Below, piece after piece: positions 23,636 to 32,548 of a stretch of 36,942 nucleotides of DNA (the stretch's first letter is position 1; every line of letters starts with the position of its first letter). Origin of the DNA: a bacterium (GTDB lineage: Bacteria; Verrucomicrobiota; Kiritimatiellia; RFP12; UBA1067); NCBI GenBank assembly GCA_025360845.1, contig JANYBJ010000244.1:1-36942 (forward strand), in the 5' to 3' direction. The position numbers were made by a program, and so were the translations under genes. The notes below the pieces were generated by a model. The model saw only the letters and a list, made by a program, of their open reading frames with translations. It was not told the DNA's origin and searched no databases.

Positions 23636-24702
23636 AGGTTGCCGGGGCTCTGCTGGATGCCGTTCAGGTCCGACCAGAGGGGACAGCTCAGGCCGACGTT
23701 CAGAACAAGGTTGTCCAGCGGGAAGAAGTCTAACGACAGGATGGCGTCTGTCAGTTCGCCTCCGGTGTTTACGGGATCCGTCGTCAGGTTTTTTGTGTCC
23801 GTGTATTTGCCGTCGCGGTCATCCGATTTCTCGACGTGACGGTACCGGAGGCCGGTGGTGAGCTGGACCCTGCGGAAGGGCCGATAGGAGGGGAAGATGC
23901 CCAGCGACGCGACGTCGCCATACTCGTATCCCAGCGGGTTCCGTGTTGTCAGCTCGTATCCCCCGATGACGCTGGTGCCGAAGGCGCCTTCCTGGAAGTG
24001 GTACTGGAGTTGCAGGAGCGGATCCCACGAGCCTGTGCCCGGCTGCATACAGGGATCGGCGTACTCCGTGCGCATTTTCATGATGTGGAGTTTGTCGTTC
24101 CAATACGGGATCGTTTCGCTTCCGTTGTTGCTGCTGCTGGTCATTTTTGCTTTGTAGTCGCCTGTCGGTGTCTTCAGCCCAGGCCGCAGATAAAGCCGAT
24201 GCTGCCCGTCCTCCGGCGTCCCCTCGTCGAGCAGACGCACCGCCCCGTCGATGATCAGGTCGCCGACCCCGTCGACCGGATTCATTTTGTACTTGATGCC
24301 GTTGCGTTGGAGCAATTTCATATAATACCCCATCTCGCCGCAGATCGTGTGATCGGTCATGTAGTGCTGCATTTCCATGGTGTTGCGGACCCAAGGGAGG
24401 GAGATGCCGAGCTGGTATTCCGGGGTGAAGGTGTAGGAGGCGTCCACCTCGACACGCTGCGATGTCATTTTCAACGGACGCATGCCATACTCATATTTGG
24501 CCGATTTTTGCGAGACGGAATGGGTTCCGCTCTGAAGCCCGTCCATCCGTGTATAACTCTGATTGATTCCGACGCTGAAAGGGTGGTCTGACGGATGCTG
24601 GTCACTCTCCGGAAGCGTGGGCCAGTCGCAGCACTCTTGTGCGGAGAGACGGAAGAGCGAAAACAAAACAAATGAGATGGATAGAATATGATGACGTGAC
24701 AT
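23605..24702 (-). CDS. Outer-membrane channel-like protein (phenol MetA-like fold)
   Basis: 365 residues with a signal peptide (cleavage probably after LSA, residue 21). The mature N-terminus is Cys-containing (QECCDWPTLP), then come many amphipathic beta-strands and a C-terminal Phe (TAGLSFRF), so it is an outer-membrane beta-barrel. The strand pattern (FTPEYQLGISLPWVRN, LYLRPGLKTPTGDYKAKM, DAILSLDFFPLDNLVLNVGLS) resembles the transporter/phenol MetA deg family. Its cargo is unknown. It is convergent with the SulP gene and they overlap by 31 bases at their 3' ends. The start has only a weak ribosome binding site. GC content is visibly lower than in neighbouring genes. Confidence 0.68.
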   Translation of the reverse strand: MSRHHILSISFVLFSLFRLSAQECCDWPTLPESDQHPSDHPFSVGINQSYTRMDGLQSGTHSVSQKSAKYEYGMRPLKMTSQRVEVDASYTFTPEYQLGISLPWVRNTMEMQHYMTDHTICGEMGYYMKLLQRNGIKYKMNPVDGVGDLIIDGAVRLLDEGTPEDGQHRLYLRPGLKTPTGDYKAKMTSSSNNGSETIPYWNDKLHIMKMRTEYADPCMQPGTGSWDPLLQLQYHFQEGAFGTSVIGGYELTTRNPLGYEYGDVASLGIFPSYRPFRRVQLTTGLRYRHVEKSDDRDGKYTDTKNLTTDPVNTGGELTDAILSLDFFPLDNLVLNVGLSCPLWSDLNGIQQSPGNLYTAGLSFRF

Positions 24703-24869
24703 AGGCGATCTCGTAGTGCGTTTTCGGCTTTTTATGGAGTTATTCAGGTTTAAGTTAGCATAAAACGCGCGTGATAGTCCAGTGTAATAGTGGACGAAAA
24801 CGGACGAAAACGCGCGGCTTGACGTTCCTGCCTGTGGCTGTCAAACTGATAATCAAACAGGGGAGGCTC

Positions 24870-25494
24870 ATGCAAAAACGTTTCGCGACTCTCTGTGCGC
24901 TGCTGTTCATCGCGGTTGCCGCCCGGAACGCCGCTGCCGGTCCGACTGACAGCCGCGGGCGCTTGCAGGCTCGTGATGGCGTGAGCGACGTGCTCCGGCA
25001 TTTCTGGAGCGGCGACGAAGCGGCCGGCCACATCGTCAACACCTGGCACGGCTACACCAACGCGCTGCCTGACCCGCGCGGCGCTCTGTGGGAGCGGGCG
25101 ATGCTGTTTCTGGCCCTCGACAACGCCGACCGGACGCTCGGCGGTCCGGCGTTCGCCCGGCGCATGCAGGCCGATTGGCGGCGGACCCGGTCCCTCTACA
25201 CGCCGGCGGAGCTTGAGGCGTGCGGGGCGAAGTCGGGCACGAACTGGGCCCACGGCCGACAGCATTCGCCGCAACGCGCGGACATCTGACGGCTTCTACG
25301 GCGGCTCTTAATCCGGGCCTCCCGAGGGTCCCGCCTCGAGGTGGTCCGTCGGCGGCAGCAAGCCGCAGCAGATCATGACCAGCGCCAACTCGGTGAACAT
25401 GATCGTGGCCGTCGCGGCTCTTGAAAACGGAGCGTCGACGACGGTGCCCGCTCAGTCTACGAATGCGGTGAGCCCTGTAATAGAGAAACCATGA
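24870..25494 (+). pseudogene. Secreted protein gene, decayed (possibly GH76-like)
   Basis: An ORF of 139 codons starts at ATG 24870 behind AGGGGAGG. It has a signal peptide (residues about 1-23) and reads DVLRHFWSGDEAAGHIVNTWHGYTN...ALWERAMLFLALDNAD...SGTNWAHGR before ending at 25289 in unrelated-looking residues. Shifted by one frame, from about 25258, the sequence reads DSIRRNARTSDGFYGGS, an in-frame TAA (25309-25311), then SGPPEGP...PQQIMTSANSVNMIVAVAALE to 25494. This looks like the C-terminal end of the same protein. The middle seems deleted, with a frameshift and a stop. The retained parts faintly recall glycoside hydrolase family 76; that identification is uncertain. The stretch 25495-25612 shows nothing. 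Confidence 0.5.
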
Positions 25495-25612
25495 GGGTCG
25501 CAACGTGATTCTTTCGGCTCTGCTGTTCAAGTCGGGGCGCGTCAGTTGGGTGTTTGGCCTTTGGAAATCCGGAAGGGTTGTGCCGCAGAGAGAGTTTAGG
25601 AACACCCAGATA

Positions 25613-27817
25613 TCATGACTTGAGGCGCTCCTTGAGGGTGGTGCGGCGCTCGCGGACCTGGTTGGCTTTGATGGCGATGTGGACGGCGCGCGAGGAGCCG
25701 ACCACGAGCACGAGCCTCTTGCCGCGGGTGATGGCGGTGTAGAGCAGGTTGCGCTGCAGGAGCTTGTAGTGCTGCGTGTGCATCAGCACGATCACGGCGG
25801 GGTATTCGCTGCCCTGTGACTTGTGGATCGAGCAGGCGTAGGCGAGGACGAGTTCGTCGAGCTCGCTCTGCGCGTAACGCACGGGGCGGCCGTCGAACAG
25901 CACGACCAGGGCGCGGTCTTCCTCGTCCACCTCTTTGATGAAGCCGATGTCGCCGTTGAAGACCTCTTTGTCGTAGTTGTTGCGGAGCTGCATCACGCGG
26001 TCGTTGCGACGGTAGTGGGTACAGCCGCGCACCAGCGAGGGGCCCGCGGGGTTGAGCGCGGCCTGGATGACCTCGTTCAGGTTCTCGGTGCCCAGCAGGT
26101 TTTTGCGCATGGGGGTGAGCACCTGCACGTCGGTGAGCGGATCGAGTTTGAACTTGTGCGGGATGCGCTGCGTCATGAGTTCGACCGTGCGGGCGATGAT
26201 CTTCTCGGGGTCGCCGGTCTCCACGAAGTAGAAGTCGCTCTCGCCCTCGCGCGTCTCGAGCGCCTCGCCGTGGTTGACGTGGTGGGCGTTGCGCACGATG
26301 AGGCCGGAGGTGTCTTGGCGGAAGATGGTGTCGAGGCGGCAGCAGGGGATGGCGCCCGAGCCGATCAGGTCGCGCAGGACATTGCCGGGGCCGACGCTGG
26401 GGAGCTGGTCGGTGTCGCCGACGAGGATGAGGGTCACGGAGGCGGGCAGAGCCTGCAGGAACTGGTCCATGAGCCGGATATCGATCATGGAGGTCTCGTC
26501 GAGGATGAAGCAGTCGCCGGACATCGGATTCTCGAGGTTGAACTCGAAGCCGCCCAGACTGGGGTTGAACTTCAGCAGGCGGTGGATGGTCTGGGCCTCG
26601 TGGCCGGTCGCGTCGGCCATGCGCTTGGCGGCGCGGCCGGTGGGCGCGGCGAGGCGGATGTCGAGCTTGCGTGCGCCGAAGATCTCGGTGAGGGCGCGGA
26701 TGATCGTGGTTTTGCCGACGCCGGGGCCGCCGGTGATGATCGAGACTTTGGAGCGGATGGCGTTGTCCAGCGCCTCGCGCTGGAGCGGGGCGAGGCGCAG
26801 CCCCATCTTGCCCTCGGCCCAGGCGAGGGCCTTGGGCGCGTCGATGGGCACGAAGGTGCGGGGCGTGTCGAGCAGGCGGCGCAGCTTGTCGGCGGCGCGG
26901 GCCTCGGCGCGGAAGAGGTCGCGCAGGTAGATGCGGTTCTCCTCTTTGACCAGCGTGCCCTTCTCGAACTCCTTGGCAAGCGCGTCGGCGAGGATCTCGA
27001 CGGAGATGTCGAGCAGCTCCTGGGCATGCAGCAGCAGGTCGGCGTCCACGGTGAAGCAGTGGCCGCCGTCGTCGGCCTCGGTCTGGAGCGTGTAGATCAG
27101 GCCGGCGCGGGCGCGGACCTCGGAGTCGTGCGGGATGCCCACGCTGAGGGCGATGCCGTCGGCGGTCTTGAAGCCGATGCCCCAGACGTCCTCGCAGAGG
27201 CGGTAGGGGTTGCGCTTGACGATGGCGATGGCGTCGGTGCCGTACTGGCGGAAGATGCGCGAGGCCTTGGCCGTGCCGATGCCGTGGGACTGGAGGAAGA
27301 TCATGATCTCGCGCACGCCGCTCTGTTCGGTCCACGACTCTTTGATCAGCTTGCGGCGGCCTTCGCCGATGCCCTCCACCTCGCGCAGGCGGCCGGACTC
27401 CTTGTCGATGATCTGCAGGGTCTGCTCGCCGAAGGTGTCCACGATGCGCTGGGCGAATTTGGGGCCGATGCCTTTGATCATGCCGCTGGAGAGATAACGG
27501 CGGATGCCCTCGGTGGAGGTCGGGGTGATGCAGGTGATGGCCTTGGCCTGGAACTGCTGGCCGTGCGAAGGGTGGCGGATCCACTGGCCCTCGGCGTGCA
27601 GTTCCTCGCCCTCCCACATCGCGGCGCAGTTGCCGACGAGCGTGACAAACTCCTCGGGGTTGCCGCGGGAGGCGGCTCGGGTCTTGACCGTGCAGACCGT
27701 GTAGCCGGTCTCGTCGTTGCGGTAGACGATGGATTCGACCGTGCCACTTACGGTTTCTGATGGCGTGGCCTCGGACGGAGAGTGCGTGGTGGCGCTATTT
27801 GGCGAGGACATTGTCAT
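25613..27817 (-). CDS. recD2: RecD2-type SF1B DNA helicase
   Basis: 734 residues in RecD2 order: an N-terminal OB-like domain (about 22-105, GTVESIVYRNDETGYTVCTV); tandem helix-hairpin-helix motifs (112-210, GIGPKFAQRIV, VEGIGEGRRKLI, HGIGTAKASRIF); Walker A GGPGVGKTT at 363-371; Walker B/DETS in CFILDETSMID; GDTDQLPSVGPGNVL; and the C-terminal UvrD-like part with YACSIHKSQGSEYPAVIV and LLYTAITRGKRLVLVV. These are 5'-3' helicases acting without RecBC in DNA repair. The start at 27817 is set by ATGA overlap with the vapC stop; longer frames run antisense through the toxin gene. It is the third gene of the vapB-vapC-recD2 operon, an unusual context. Confidence 0.92.
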   Translation of the reverse strand: MTMSSPNSATTHSPSEATPSETVSGTVESIVYRNDETGYTVCTVKTRAASRGNPEEFVTLVGNCAAMWEGEELHAEGQWIRHPSHGQQFQAKAITCITPTSTEGIRRYLSSGMIKGIGPKFAQRIVDTFGEQTLQIIDKESGRLREVEGIGEGRRKLIKESWTEQSGVREIMIFLQSHGIGTAKASRIFRQYGTDAIAIVKRNPYRLCEDVWGIGFKTADGIALSVGIPHDSEVRARAGLIYTLQTEADDGGHCFTVDADLLLHAQELLDISVEILADALAKEFEKGTLVKEENRIYLRDLFRAEARAADKLRRLLDTPRTFVPIDAPKALAWAEGKMGLRLAPLQREALDNAIRSKVSIITGGPGVGKTTIIRALTEIFGARKLDIRLAAPTGRAAKRMADATGHEAQTIHRLLKFNPSLGGFEFNLENPMSGDCFILDETSMIDIRLMDQFLQALPASVTLILVGDTDQLPSVGPGNVLRDLIGSGAIPCCRLDTIFRQDTSGLIVRNAHHVNHGEALETREGESDFYFVETGDPEKIIARTVELMTQRIPHKFKLDPLTDVQVLTPMRKNLLGTENLNEVIQAALNPAGPSLVRGCTHYRRNDRVMQLRNNYDKEVFNGDIGFIKEVDEEDRALVVLFDGRPVRYAQSELDELVLAYACSIHKSQGSEYPAVIVLMHTQHYKLLQRNLLYTAITRGKRLVLVVGSSRAVHIAIKANQVRERRTTLKERLKS

Positions 27818-28266
27818 GTTGAAATCGGCATCAGGTCGTTCAGCAGCACGACCCGGATTTCTTCGATCCGTTTGAGCGCTTTGTCGTTTGTGATCAGGAC
27901 GCCGCCGTGCTCCATGGCGCACGCCGCCTGGAAAAGGTCGGGCAACGCTAGACCATATTTGGCTCGGAGCGCACCTGCCATGACGCCCGTCTTCCAAGAA
28001 AACTCGCCCAGCGTGACGTTCGGAAGGTTCTTAAGCGCGTTCTGGTAGCGGTCGGCAAGTTCGGGCTGACCGGCCTTTAAAGGTTTGACGATGATCTCGG
28101 CCAGTGTGATCGGGGTGATCACGCCGCTGAGACTTCCGGCCTCAGCCAGCCGAAAGAGAGCCTCGCAGACCGGGGCATACCTGTGATGGTCTTCCAGCAG
28201 GTAGATGAGCACCATGGTGTCGAAGACCGCGCCCCGCACGCCTTTGAGTGCTTTGAGCATCGTCAT
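27814..28266 (-). CDS. vapC: PIN-domain toxin VapC
   Basis: 150 residues of PIN-domain ribonuclease type. The acidic residues of the active site are visible in AVFDTMVLIYLLE (Asp16), TLAEIIV (Glu), LPDLFQAACAM (Asp) and ITNDKAL (Asp). VapC toxins cut tRNA or rRNA and are held inactive by the partner antitoxin. The start at 28266 shares ATGA with the upstream antitoxin stop, and its own stop shares ATGA with recD2, so all three genes are translationally coupled. A longer start at 28281 lies inside the antitoxin gene and is less likely. Confidence 0.88.
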   Translation of the reverse strand: MTMLKALKGVRGAVFDTMVLIYLLEDHHRYAPVCEALFRLAEAGSLSGVITPITLAEIIVKPLKAGQPELADRYQNALKNLPNVTLGEFSWKTGVMAGALRAKYGLALPDLFQAACAMEHGGVLITNDKALKRIEEIRVVLLNDLMPIST

Positions 28267-28496
28267 GGCCTCTGGCCCCACTCAGCGCGCAGGTGGCGCA
28301 CGTAGTCGGTTGCATCCGTGCCGTCGGCAAGGGATGCGCCCAATCCCCTCAGCCCGCGGCTGGTCGCGGGGAAAAGGACGATGCAGTCTTTACGGGCCTC
28401 GACGTTCACTTGGCTCAGCGGCTGGATGCCCAAGCGCTGCCGTTCCTCTTTTGGGATAACCACTTGGAAGCGGCTACCCACGGTTGCGGTTGTCAT
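28263..28496 (-). CDS. vapB: AbrB/MazE-type antitoxin VapB
   Basis: 77 residues with a SpoVT/AbrB swapped-hairpin DNA-binding domain at the N-terminus (TTATVGSRFQVVIPKEERQRLGI) and a toxin-binding tail (DATDYVRHLRAEWGQRP). The ATG at 28496 follows GGGGG by 5 bases; a TTG at 28508 is an alternative. It should bind its own promoter. A 17-bp inverted repeat overlaps the -10 box, and a near-consensus promoter precedes it. Confidence 0.85.
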   Translation of the reverse strand: MTTATVGSRFQVVIPKEERQRLGIQPLSQVNVEARKDCIVLFPATSRGLRGLGASLADGTDATDYVRHLRAEWGQRP

Positions 28497-28517
28497 ACAA
28501 ACCCCCAATCATCATTC

Positions 28518-28534
28518 ATGATTCAAATAATCAT
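28518..28534. promoter_or_regulatory. Inverted repeat over the vapB -10 box, likely VapB operator
   Basis: ATGATTCAAATAATCAT has 6-bp arms (ATGATT/AATCAT) and a 5-base centre. It covers most of the -10 box at 28530-28535, so binding would block transcription of the vapB-vapC-recD2 operon. Autoregulation of this kind is normal for AbrB-type antitoxins. Confidence 0.55.
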
Positions 28535-28558
28535 ACGGTGGATGTCACTGCAAGTCAA
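28530..28558 (-). promoter_or_regulatory. Promoter of vapB-vapC-recD2
   Basis: TTGACT (28553-28558) and TATGAT (28530-28535) on the minus strand, 17 bases apart, near-consensus sigma70 type. The leader is about 27 bases. Confidence 0.7.
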
Positions 28559-28577
28559 GCGAAGAGGGGGTGCGACC

Positions 28578-28672
28578 CAGCAATTCTAACTAAGGTAAGG
28601 AAGCGCCTCGCGGTGCCACTTACGAACACAAGAAAGCTCAGGGAAATCCGTTTGTGTGCCTGTAAGGGTATT
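28578..28672. mobile_element. Right-truncated relative of the 131-bp MITE
   Basis: From CAGCAATTCTAA at 28578 the sequence tracks the element at 6051: AAGCGCCTCGCGGTGCCACT aligns with AAAGCGCCTCACGGCGCCACT, TACGAACAC with TACGAACCC, and CCGTTTGTGTG...TGTAAGGGTATTCTTTACG with CCGTTCGTAGTGG...GTGAGGGCCTTCTCACCG. The last ~30 bases, including the right terminal repeat, are missing; the sequence runs directly into the 3' end of the sensor kinase gene. Confidence 0.65.
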
Positions 28673-28674
28673 CT

Positions 28675-31600
28675 TTACGCCTCTCCTTTCAGGACCTGCC
28701 CCACGGCGTCGCTCAACTCGCTTCGGACGTAGGTTTTGGCGATGGCGCCTTGGAACCCGTAGTCGGCGAAGTTCGTTATCACCGGATCTTCGGAGTAGCC
28801 GCTGGAGACGATCGCCCGGACATGGGGATCGATCTCCCGGATGGCTTTGAGCGCCTCCACGCCTCCGATCCCGCCGGGGATGGTCAGGTCCATGATGACC
28901 GCCTCGAAAGGCTCACCGGCCTCCAGCGCCTGCCGGTACAGTTCGATGGCCTCCCTTCCGCCGGGGGCGGAGGCGACCGAGTAGCCGCTGCGTGTCAGCA
29001 TACACGTGGCAAGATCGCAAACCGTTTCGTCGTCGTCCATCACAAGGATTCTGGGGCGGCGGTCCGGTTCCGGCGCGGGGCTTTCAGCGGGCGGCGTTTG
29101 TGCTTCCACATGAAGGGCCTCGGACGCGGGCAGATAGAAGGTGAAGGCGGCGCCCTTGCCCAGCTCCGAAAAGACGCCGATGTGGCCGCCGTGCCGATTG
29201 ATGACGGACCAGACGGTCGCCAGGCCCAGCCCGCTGCCGGTCTGCTTGGTGGTGAAATAGGGGTCGAAGATCTGCCCGAGCACATGAGGGTCGATGCCGG
29301 CCCCCTCGTCCTGTACCGTGATCTTGACGTACCGCCCCGGACGGAGCCCGGGAACGGCCCCGTCCGGGAGTTCCGCGTTCTCCAGGGTGACGGTCAGGTG
29401 CCCGCCGTCGGGCATGGCCTGGCGGGCGTTGATGACGAGGTTGGAGACGACCTGCTGGAGCTGGCCCTTATCCGCCTGTGCGGACCACAGGCCTTCAGAC
29501 TGCCGGCACACGAGTTTGACGTTGCTGCCGGAGAGGTCGAACCGCGCGACCTCCTCGACCAGCGCGCCCAGCCTGACGTCCTCCTTGAACGGGGCGCCGC
29601 CCTTGGCGAAGGTCAGCAACTGTTTGGTCAACCGCCCGGCCCGGTCCATGGATTTTTCCGCTTTTTCGAGCGACGCGTAGGCGGGATGCTCTTGGGAGAG
29701 ATCCTCCTTGGCCATGGAGATGTTGCCGAACAGCCCAAGCAAAATGTTGTTGAAGTCATGCGCGATCCCGCCCGCCAGGGTGCCGACGCTCTGGAGCTTG
29801 TCCAGTTTCTGACGTTCGGCCTCCGCATGCTTACGTCCGGTGATGTCGCGAATAAAAATAACAAAACGGAGGCTCTCCGGTTGGTACTGCGCGCTGACCT
29901 CGACGTCAAACAGACTTCCGTCCTTGCGGCGGTGCCGGGACTCGAAAAGCTCGCCATGACCGTGTGCCGCTATCCTTTTCTGGTTCACGGTGATTTCGCC
30001 GGGCGGCCTGACGGACAGGTTGGCCATCTTCATGTTCAGCAGTTCCTGCGCGCTGTATCCGCTCATCCGGCAATAGGCGTCATTGACTTCCACCAGGCGC
30101 TCCTGATCGTCCACCAGCCAAAAGCCATCCATGGCGGTTTTGAGAATGATTCGGTTTTGCTCCGCTTTCGTCAGCCATTCCGCTTCCGCCTGCTTGCGTT
30201 CGGTGATGTCTGTGAAGACCACGATCCCCGCCACAACCCTGCCGCCCGCATCTTTGATGGGCGCGGCGTTGCCGAGAACGATACGGTCATCGCCGGCGGT
30301 TCGTCGCACGATGAACTCCCGGCTGCACGTCTCGCCGAACAGGACCGCGCGGGCCAGCGGCACTTCGTCGGTGTTCAGGGGGCTGCCGTCAAGATCCAGG
30401 AGCTGCCAACTGGCCACATATTGATCGATCCCGACTCCGTTAACGATGCTTTCGCGGGTGCCGCCGCGGATCAAGAGCCCCGCGTCATTCACGTATCTGA
30501 GTTTGCCGCTCGGAGCGTCGGCAATGGCGATGCCTGCCGGACCCTGGTCCATGGCCGCCTGCAAGATAGACTGAGTTTCCCTTAGCGTCTCTTCGACCCT
30601 CTTGCGCATCAGCGCCTCGCCGATGTGCGCGGCGAGGTCTTCTAAAACTTTGACTATGGCGAGGGTGAAACAGCCTTTGCGGCTGGCGGTCAGGTGGAGC
30701 AGCCCGACGATGCGGTTCTTGTCGCGAACCGGTATCAGGGCCATCGAGGCATAGCCCTGCCGGATGCAGTAGTTGCGAGGGTGCTGTCGGAAATCTTGCT
30801 CGGGCGTAAGGTCGAGCAGAGGAAAAGCGTCGTTTGTCCAGAAGCTGCCGCTGTTCGTAAAGAGCGGATTGGAAGGGTCGGACTTGCCGGAGAGCACCAG
30901 GCCGCAGGTGCATTCCAGACAGACCTTGCCGTCCCAGTCGCGGCGCACCCTGCCGTCTGGCCCGCGCTCGACCAGCGTGTTTTCCGTCAGCAGAAAATCG
31001 GCGGAGAAACCTTCTTGGGAAAAATAGGGGAAGTCCTCGCCGTCTTGCAGGCGGAGGCCCACGGCGTCGGCACCGGTCTGCGTCTTCACGAAGGCGAGGA
31101 CGCGCCGGATTGAAGCGTGCAGTCCCTCCGTCTCGTTGAGGATCTGCAAGACTTTCAGGTTAATATCGCGAAAAGCTTCTATCCGCATGAGTTCGGTGAT
31201 GTCGCGCGAGATGCCGAACAAGCCGGTGACTTCCCCGGTCTCGTCAAGGATCGGGCCTTTTGTTGCGAGAAAGTCGAGCACCTCGCCAGCGCCGCTGGTG
31301 ACGTGTTCTTTGACCGTACTGGGGCTGGATGACGCCATGCAGACCCGGTCTGTCTGCATCACGGTCTCCGCCTCTTCGGGCGGGAAAAGATAGGTGTCAT
31401 CTTTGCCGAGCACTTCGGCAGCGGGCTTGCCCACAAACCGCGCCGCCGCCGAATTGAAGAGCAGGTAACGGCCCAATCGGTCCTTCACAAAAACCGCATC
31501 AGACGTTCCCTCCACCACCGCTTGAAGCAAGGCATGACTTTCGCGCTGCTGTGCCGCAGCCGCCGCAAGTGCCAGCCCGGTCAGTCCCAGCACCCCGAGA

Positions 31601-32481
31601 AACACCTGCACCGCAAGCAGATGCTGGGGTGCGTCCTCTCCGCCCAAAGGAAAGGGGCCAATACCCGCCGCCGTGCAGCCGATGACGATGACCGAGAGCG
31701 AGGAGAGTAGCGTCGCTGTGACGCGCGGGCCGAGACTGAGGGCTGCCCAGACGACCAAGACATAGAGCAGATACGGTTTGATTTCAACGGGAACCTTTGC
31801 TGCATCCTGTCCGAAGGAGAACCAGGCTGTCGCGCAGCCGAGCGCGAACAGACAGGCCGTCTCGATGCACCTGCCTTGCCGCAGCCATGTCCGCATCCGC
31901 AACGGGTACGCCCAAGCCATGATCAGCGGCGTGACGAGCAGCAGCCCCAGCCCGTCCGCGACCCACCAGGTTCCGTAAAACGTCATGAACCGGGAGCCAA
32001 GGGCGAGGCTGGCGGTCGCCGCGCCAATCAGCGCGGAGGCGGCGTTGATCAGGATGGCGGAGGCGGTTAGGGCCAGGACCTCCCGTATCCGGGCGAAACG
32101 GATGTGGTTTCCGCATAACCGGGTGATCAGCCAGGCGGACCCCGCCGTTTCACAAATGTTCGCGCTCATGAGTCCTGCGCTGACAAGCAAAGGTCGGGGC
32201 GTTGTCAGATTGGCCGCGAGGCCGGCCGCGAACAGGCAACCAAGCAACACCGGCCAGAGGCGCCGCGGGCTAAGCAAGAGCGAGGCGAGCGCAATGCCAG
32301 CGGCAGGCCAGATCGCCGCAATCAGACCGAACGACTCGGGAAGCTTGAAGGCAAGCACTTGGGCCATAAAATAGGCAAGCGAAAACAAACCGATCCTGAG
32401 CATCTGGGCAAGCGACGGCATGTCTTCTGGAGAAGGGGCCGTGCGCTGAGCCGGTGCCGGGTTTAGAAGTGCCGTTTTCAT
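28675..32481 (-). CDS. Hybrid sensor histidine kinase (MASE1-PAS-GAF-PAS-PAS-HisKA-HATPase-REC)
   Basis: 1268 residues. The N-terminal ~300 form a MASE1-like membrane sensor of about eight helices (ALAFKLPESFGLIAAIWPAAGIALA is the family mark). Then come a PAS domain (about 325-445), a GAF domain (about 455-630) holding CLECTCG, and two more PAS domains (about 640-765 and 770-890). A histidine kinase follows with His908 in GGIAHDFNN, the NtrB-like form, then an ATPase domain (NLVINARQAMPDGG; DEGAGI; GSGLGLATVWSVINRHGG). The C-terminal receiver has phospho-acceptor Asp1198 in IMDLTIPG and Lys in IAKTY. There is no output domain, so the phosphate must pass to a partner not seen nearby. Start chosen at 32481; the frame is open 39 bases further. 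Confidence 0.9.
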   Translation of the reverse strand: MKTALLNPAPAQRTAPSPEDMPSLAQMLRIGLFSLAYFMAQVLAFKLPESFGLIAAIWPAAGIALASLLLSPRRLWPVLLGCLFAAGLAANLTTPRPLLVSAGLMSANICETAGSAWLITRLCGNHIRFARIREVLALTASAILINAASALIGAATASLALGSRFMTFYGTWWVADGLGLLLVTPLIMAWAYPLRMRTWLRQGRCIETACLFALGCATAWFSFGQDAAKVPVEIKPYLLYVLVVWAALSLGPRVTATLLSSLSVIVIGCTAAGIGPFPLGGEDAPQHLLAVQVFLGVLGLTGLALAAAAAQQRESHALLQAVVEGTSDAVFVKDRLGRYLLFNSAAARFVGKPAAEVLGKDDTYLFPPEEAETVMQTDRVCMASSSPSTVKEHVTSGAGEVLDFLATKGPILDETGEVTGLFGISRDITELMRIEAFRDINLKVLQILNETEGLHASIRRVLAFVKTQTGADAVGLRLQDGEDFPYFSQEGFSADFLLTENTLVERGPDGRVRRDWDGKVCLECTCGLVLSGKSDPSNPLFTNSGSFWTNDAFPLLDLTPEQDFRQHPRNYCIRQGYASMALIPVRDKNRIVGLLHLTASRKGCFTLAIVKVLEDLAAHIGEALMRKRVEETLRETQSILQAAMDQGPAGIAIADAPSGKLRYVNDAGLLIRGGTRESIVNGVGIDQYVASWQLLDLDGSPLNTDEVPLARAVLFGETCSREFIVRRTAGDDRIVLGNAAPIKDAGGRVVAGIVVFTDITERKQAEAEWLTKAEQNRIILKTAMDGFWLVDDQERLVEVNDAYCRMSGYSAQELLNMKMANLSVRPPGEITVNQKRIAAHGHGELFESRHRRKDGSLFDVEVSAQYQPESLRFVIFIRDITGRKHAEAERQKLDKLQSVGTLAGGIAHDFNNILLGLFGNISMAKEDLSQEHPAYASLEKAEKSMDRAGRLTKQLLTFAKGGAPFKEDVRLGALVEEVARFDLSGSNVKLVCRQSEGLWSAQADKGQLQQVVSNLVINARQAMPDGGHLTVTLENAELPDGAVPGLRPGRYVKITVQDEGAGIDPHVLGQIFDPYFTTKQTGSGLGLATVWSVINRHGGHIGVFSELGKGAAFTFYLPASEALHVEAQTPPAESPAPEPDRRPRILVMDDDETVCDLATCMLTRSGYSVASAPGGREAIELYRQALEAGEPFEAVIMDLTIPGGIGGVEALKAIREIDPHVRAIVSSGYSEDPVITNFADYGFQGAIAKTYVRSELSDAVGQVLKGEA

Positions 32482-32548
32482 GTCGCTTCGTCCTTCATAG
32501 CGTCCTTGAACAATCCGCAAGCACCCCTAGTAAGCAAGGGTTTCTCAA

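Noticed and set aside
24795..24818. Tandem GGACGAAAAC repeat upstream of the decayed secreted-protein gene
   Set aside because: There are only two units and no clear promoter alignment; it is too short to call a functional site.
25596..27760. Very long frames on both strands over recD2 (over 640 codons each)
   Set aside because: Both are shadows: one is Arg/Pro/His-rich and the other Ala/Val/Asp-rich without any motif, whereas the recD2 frame carries all helicase motifs.
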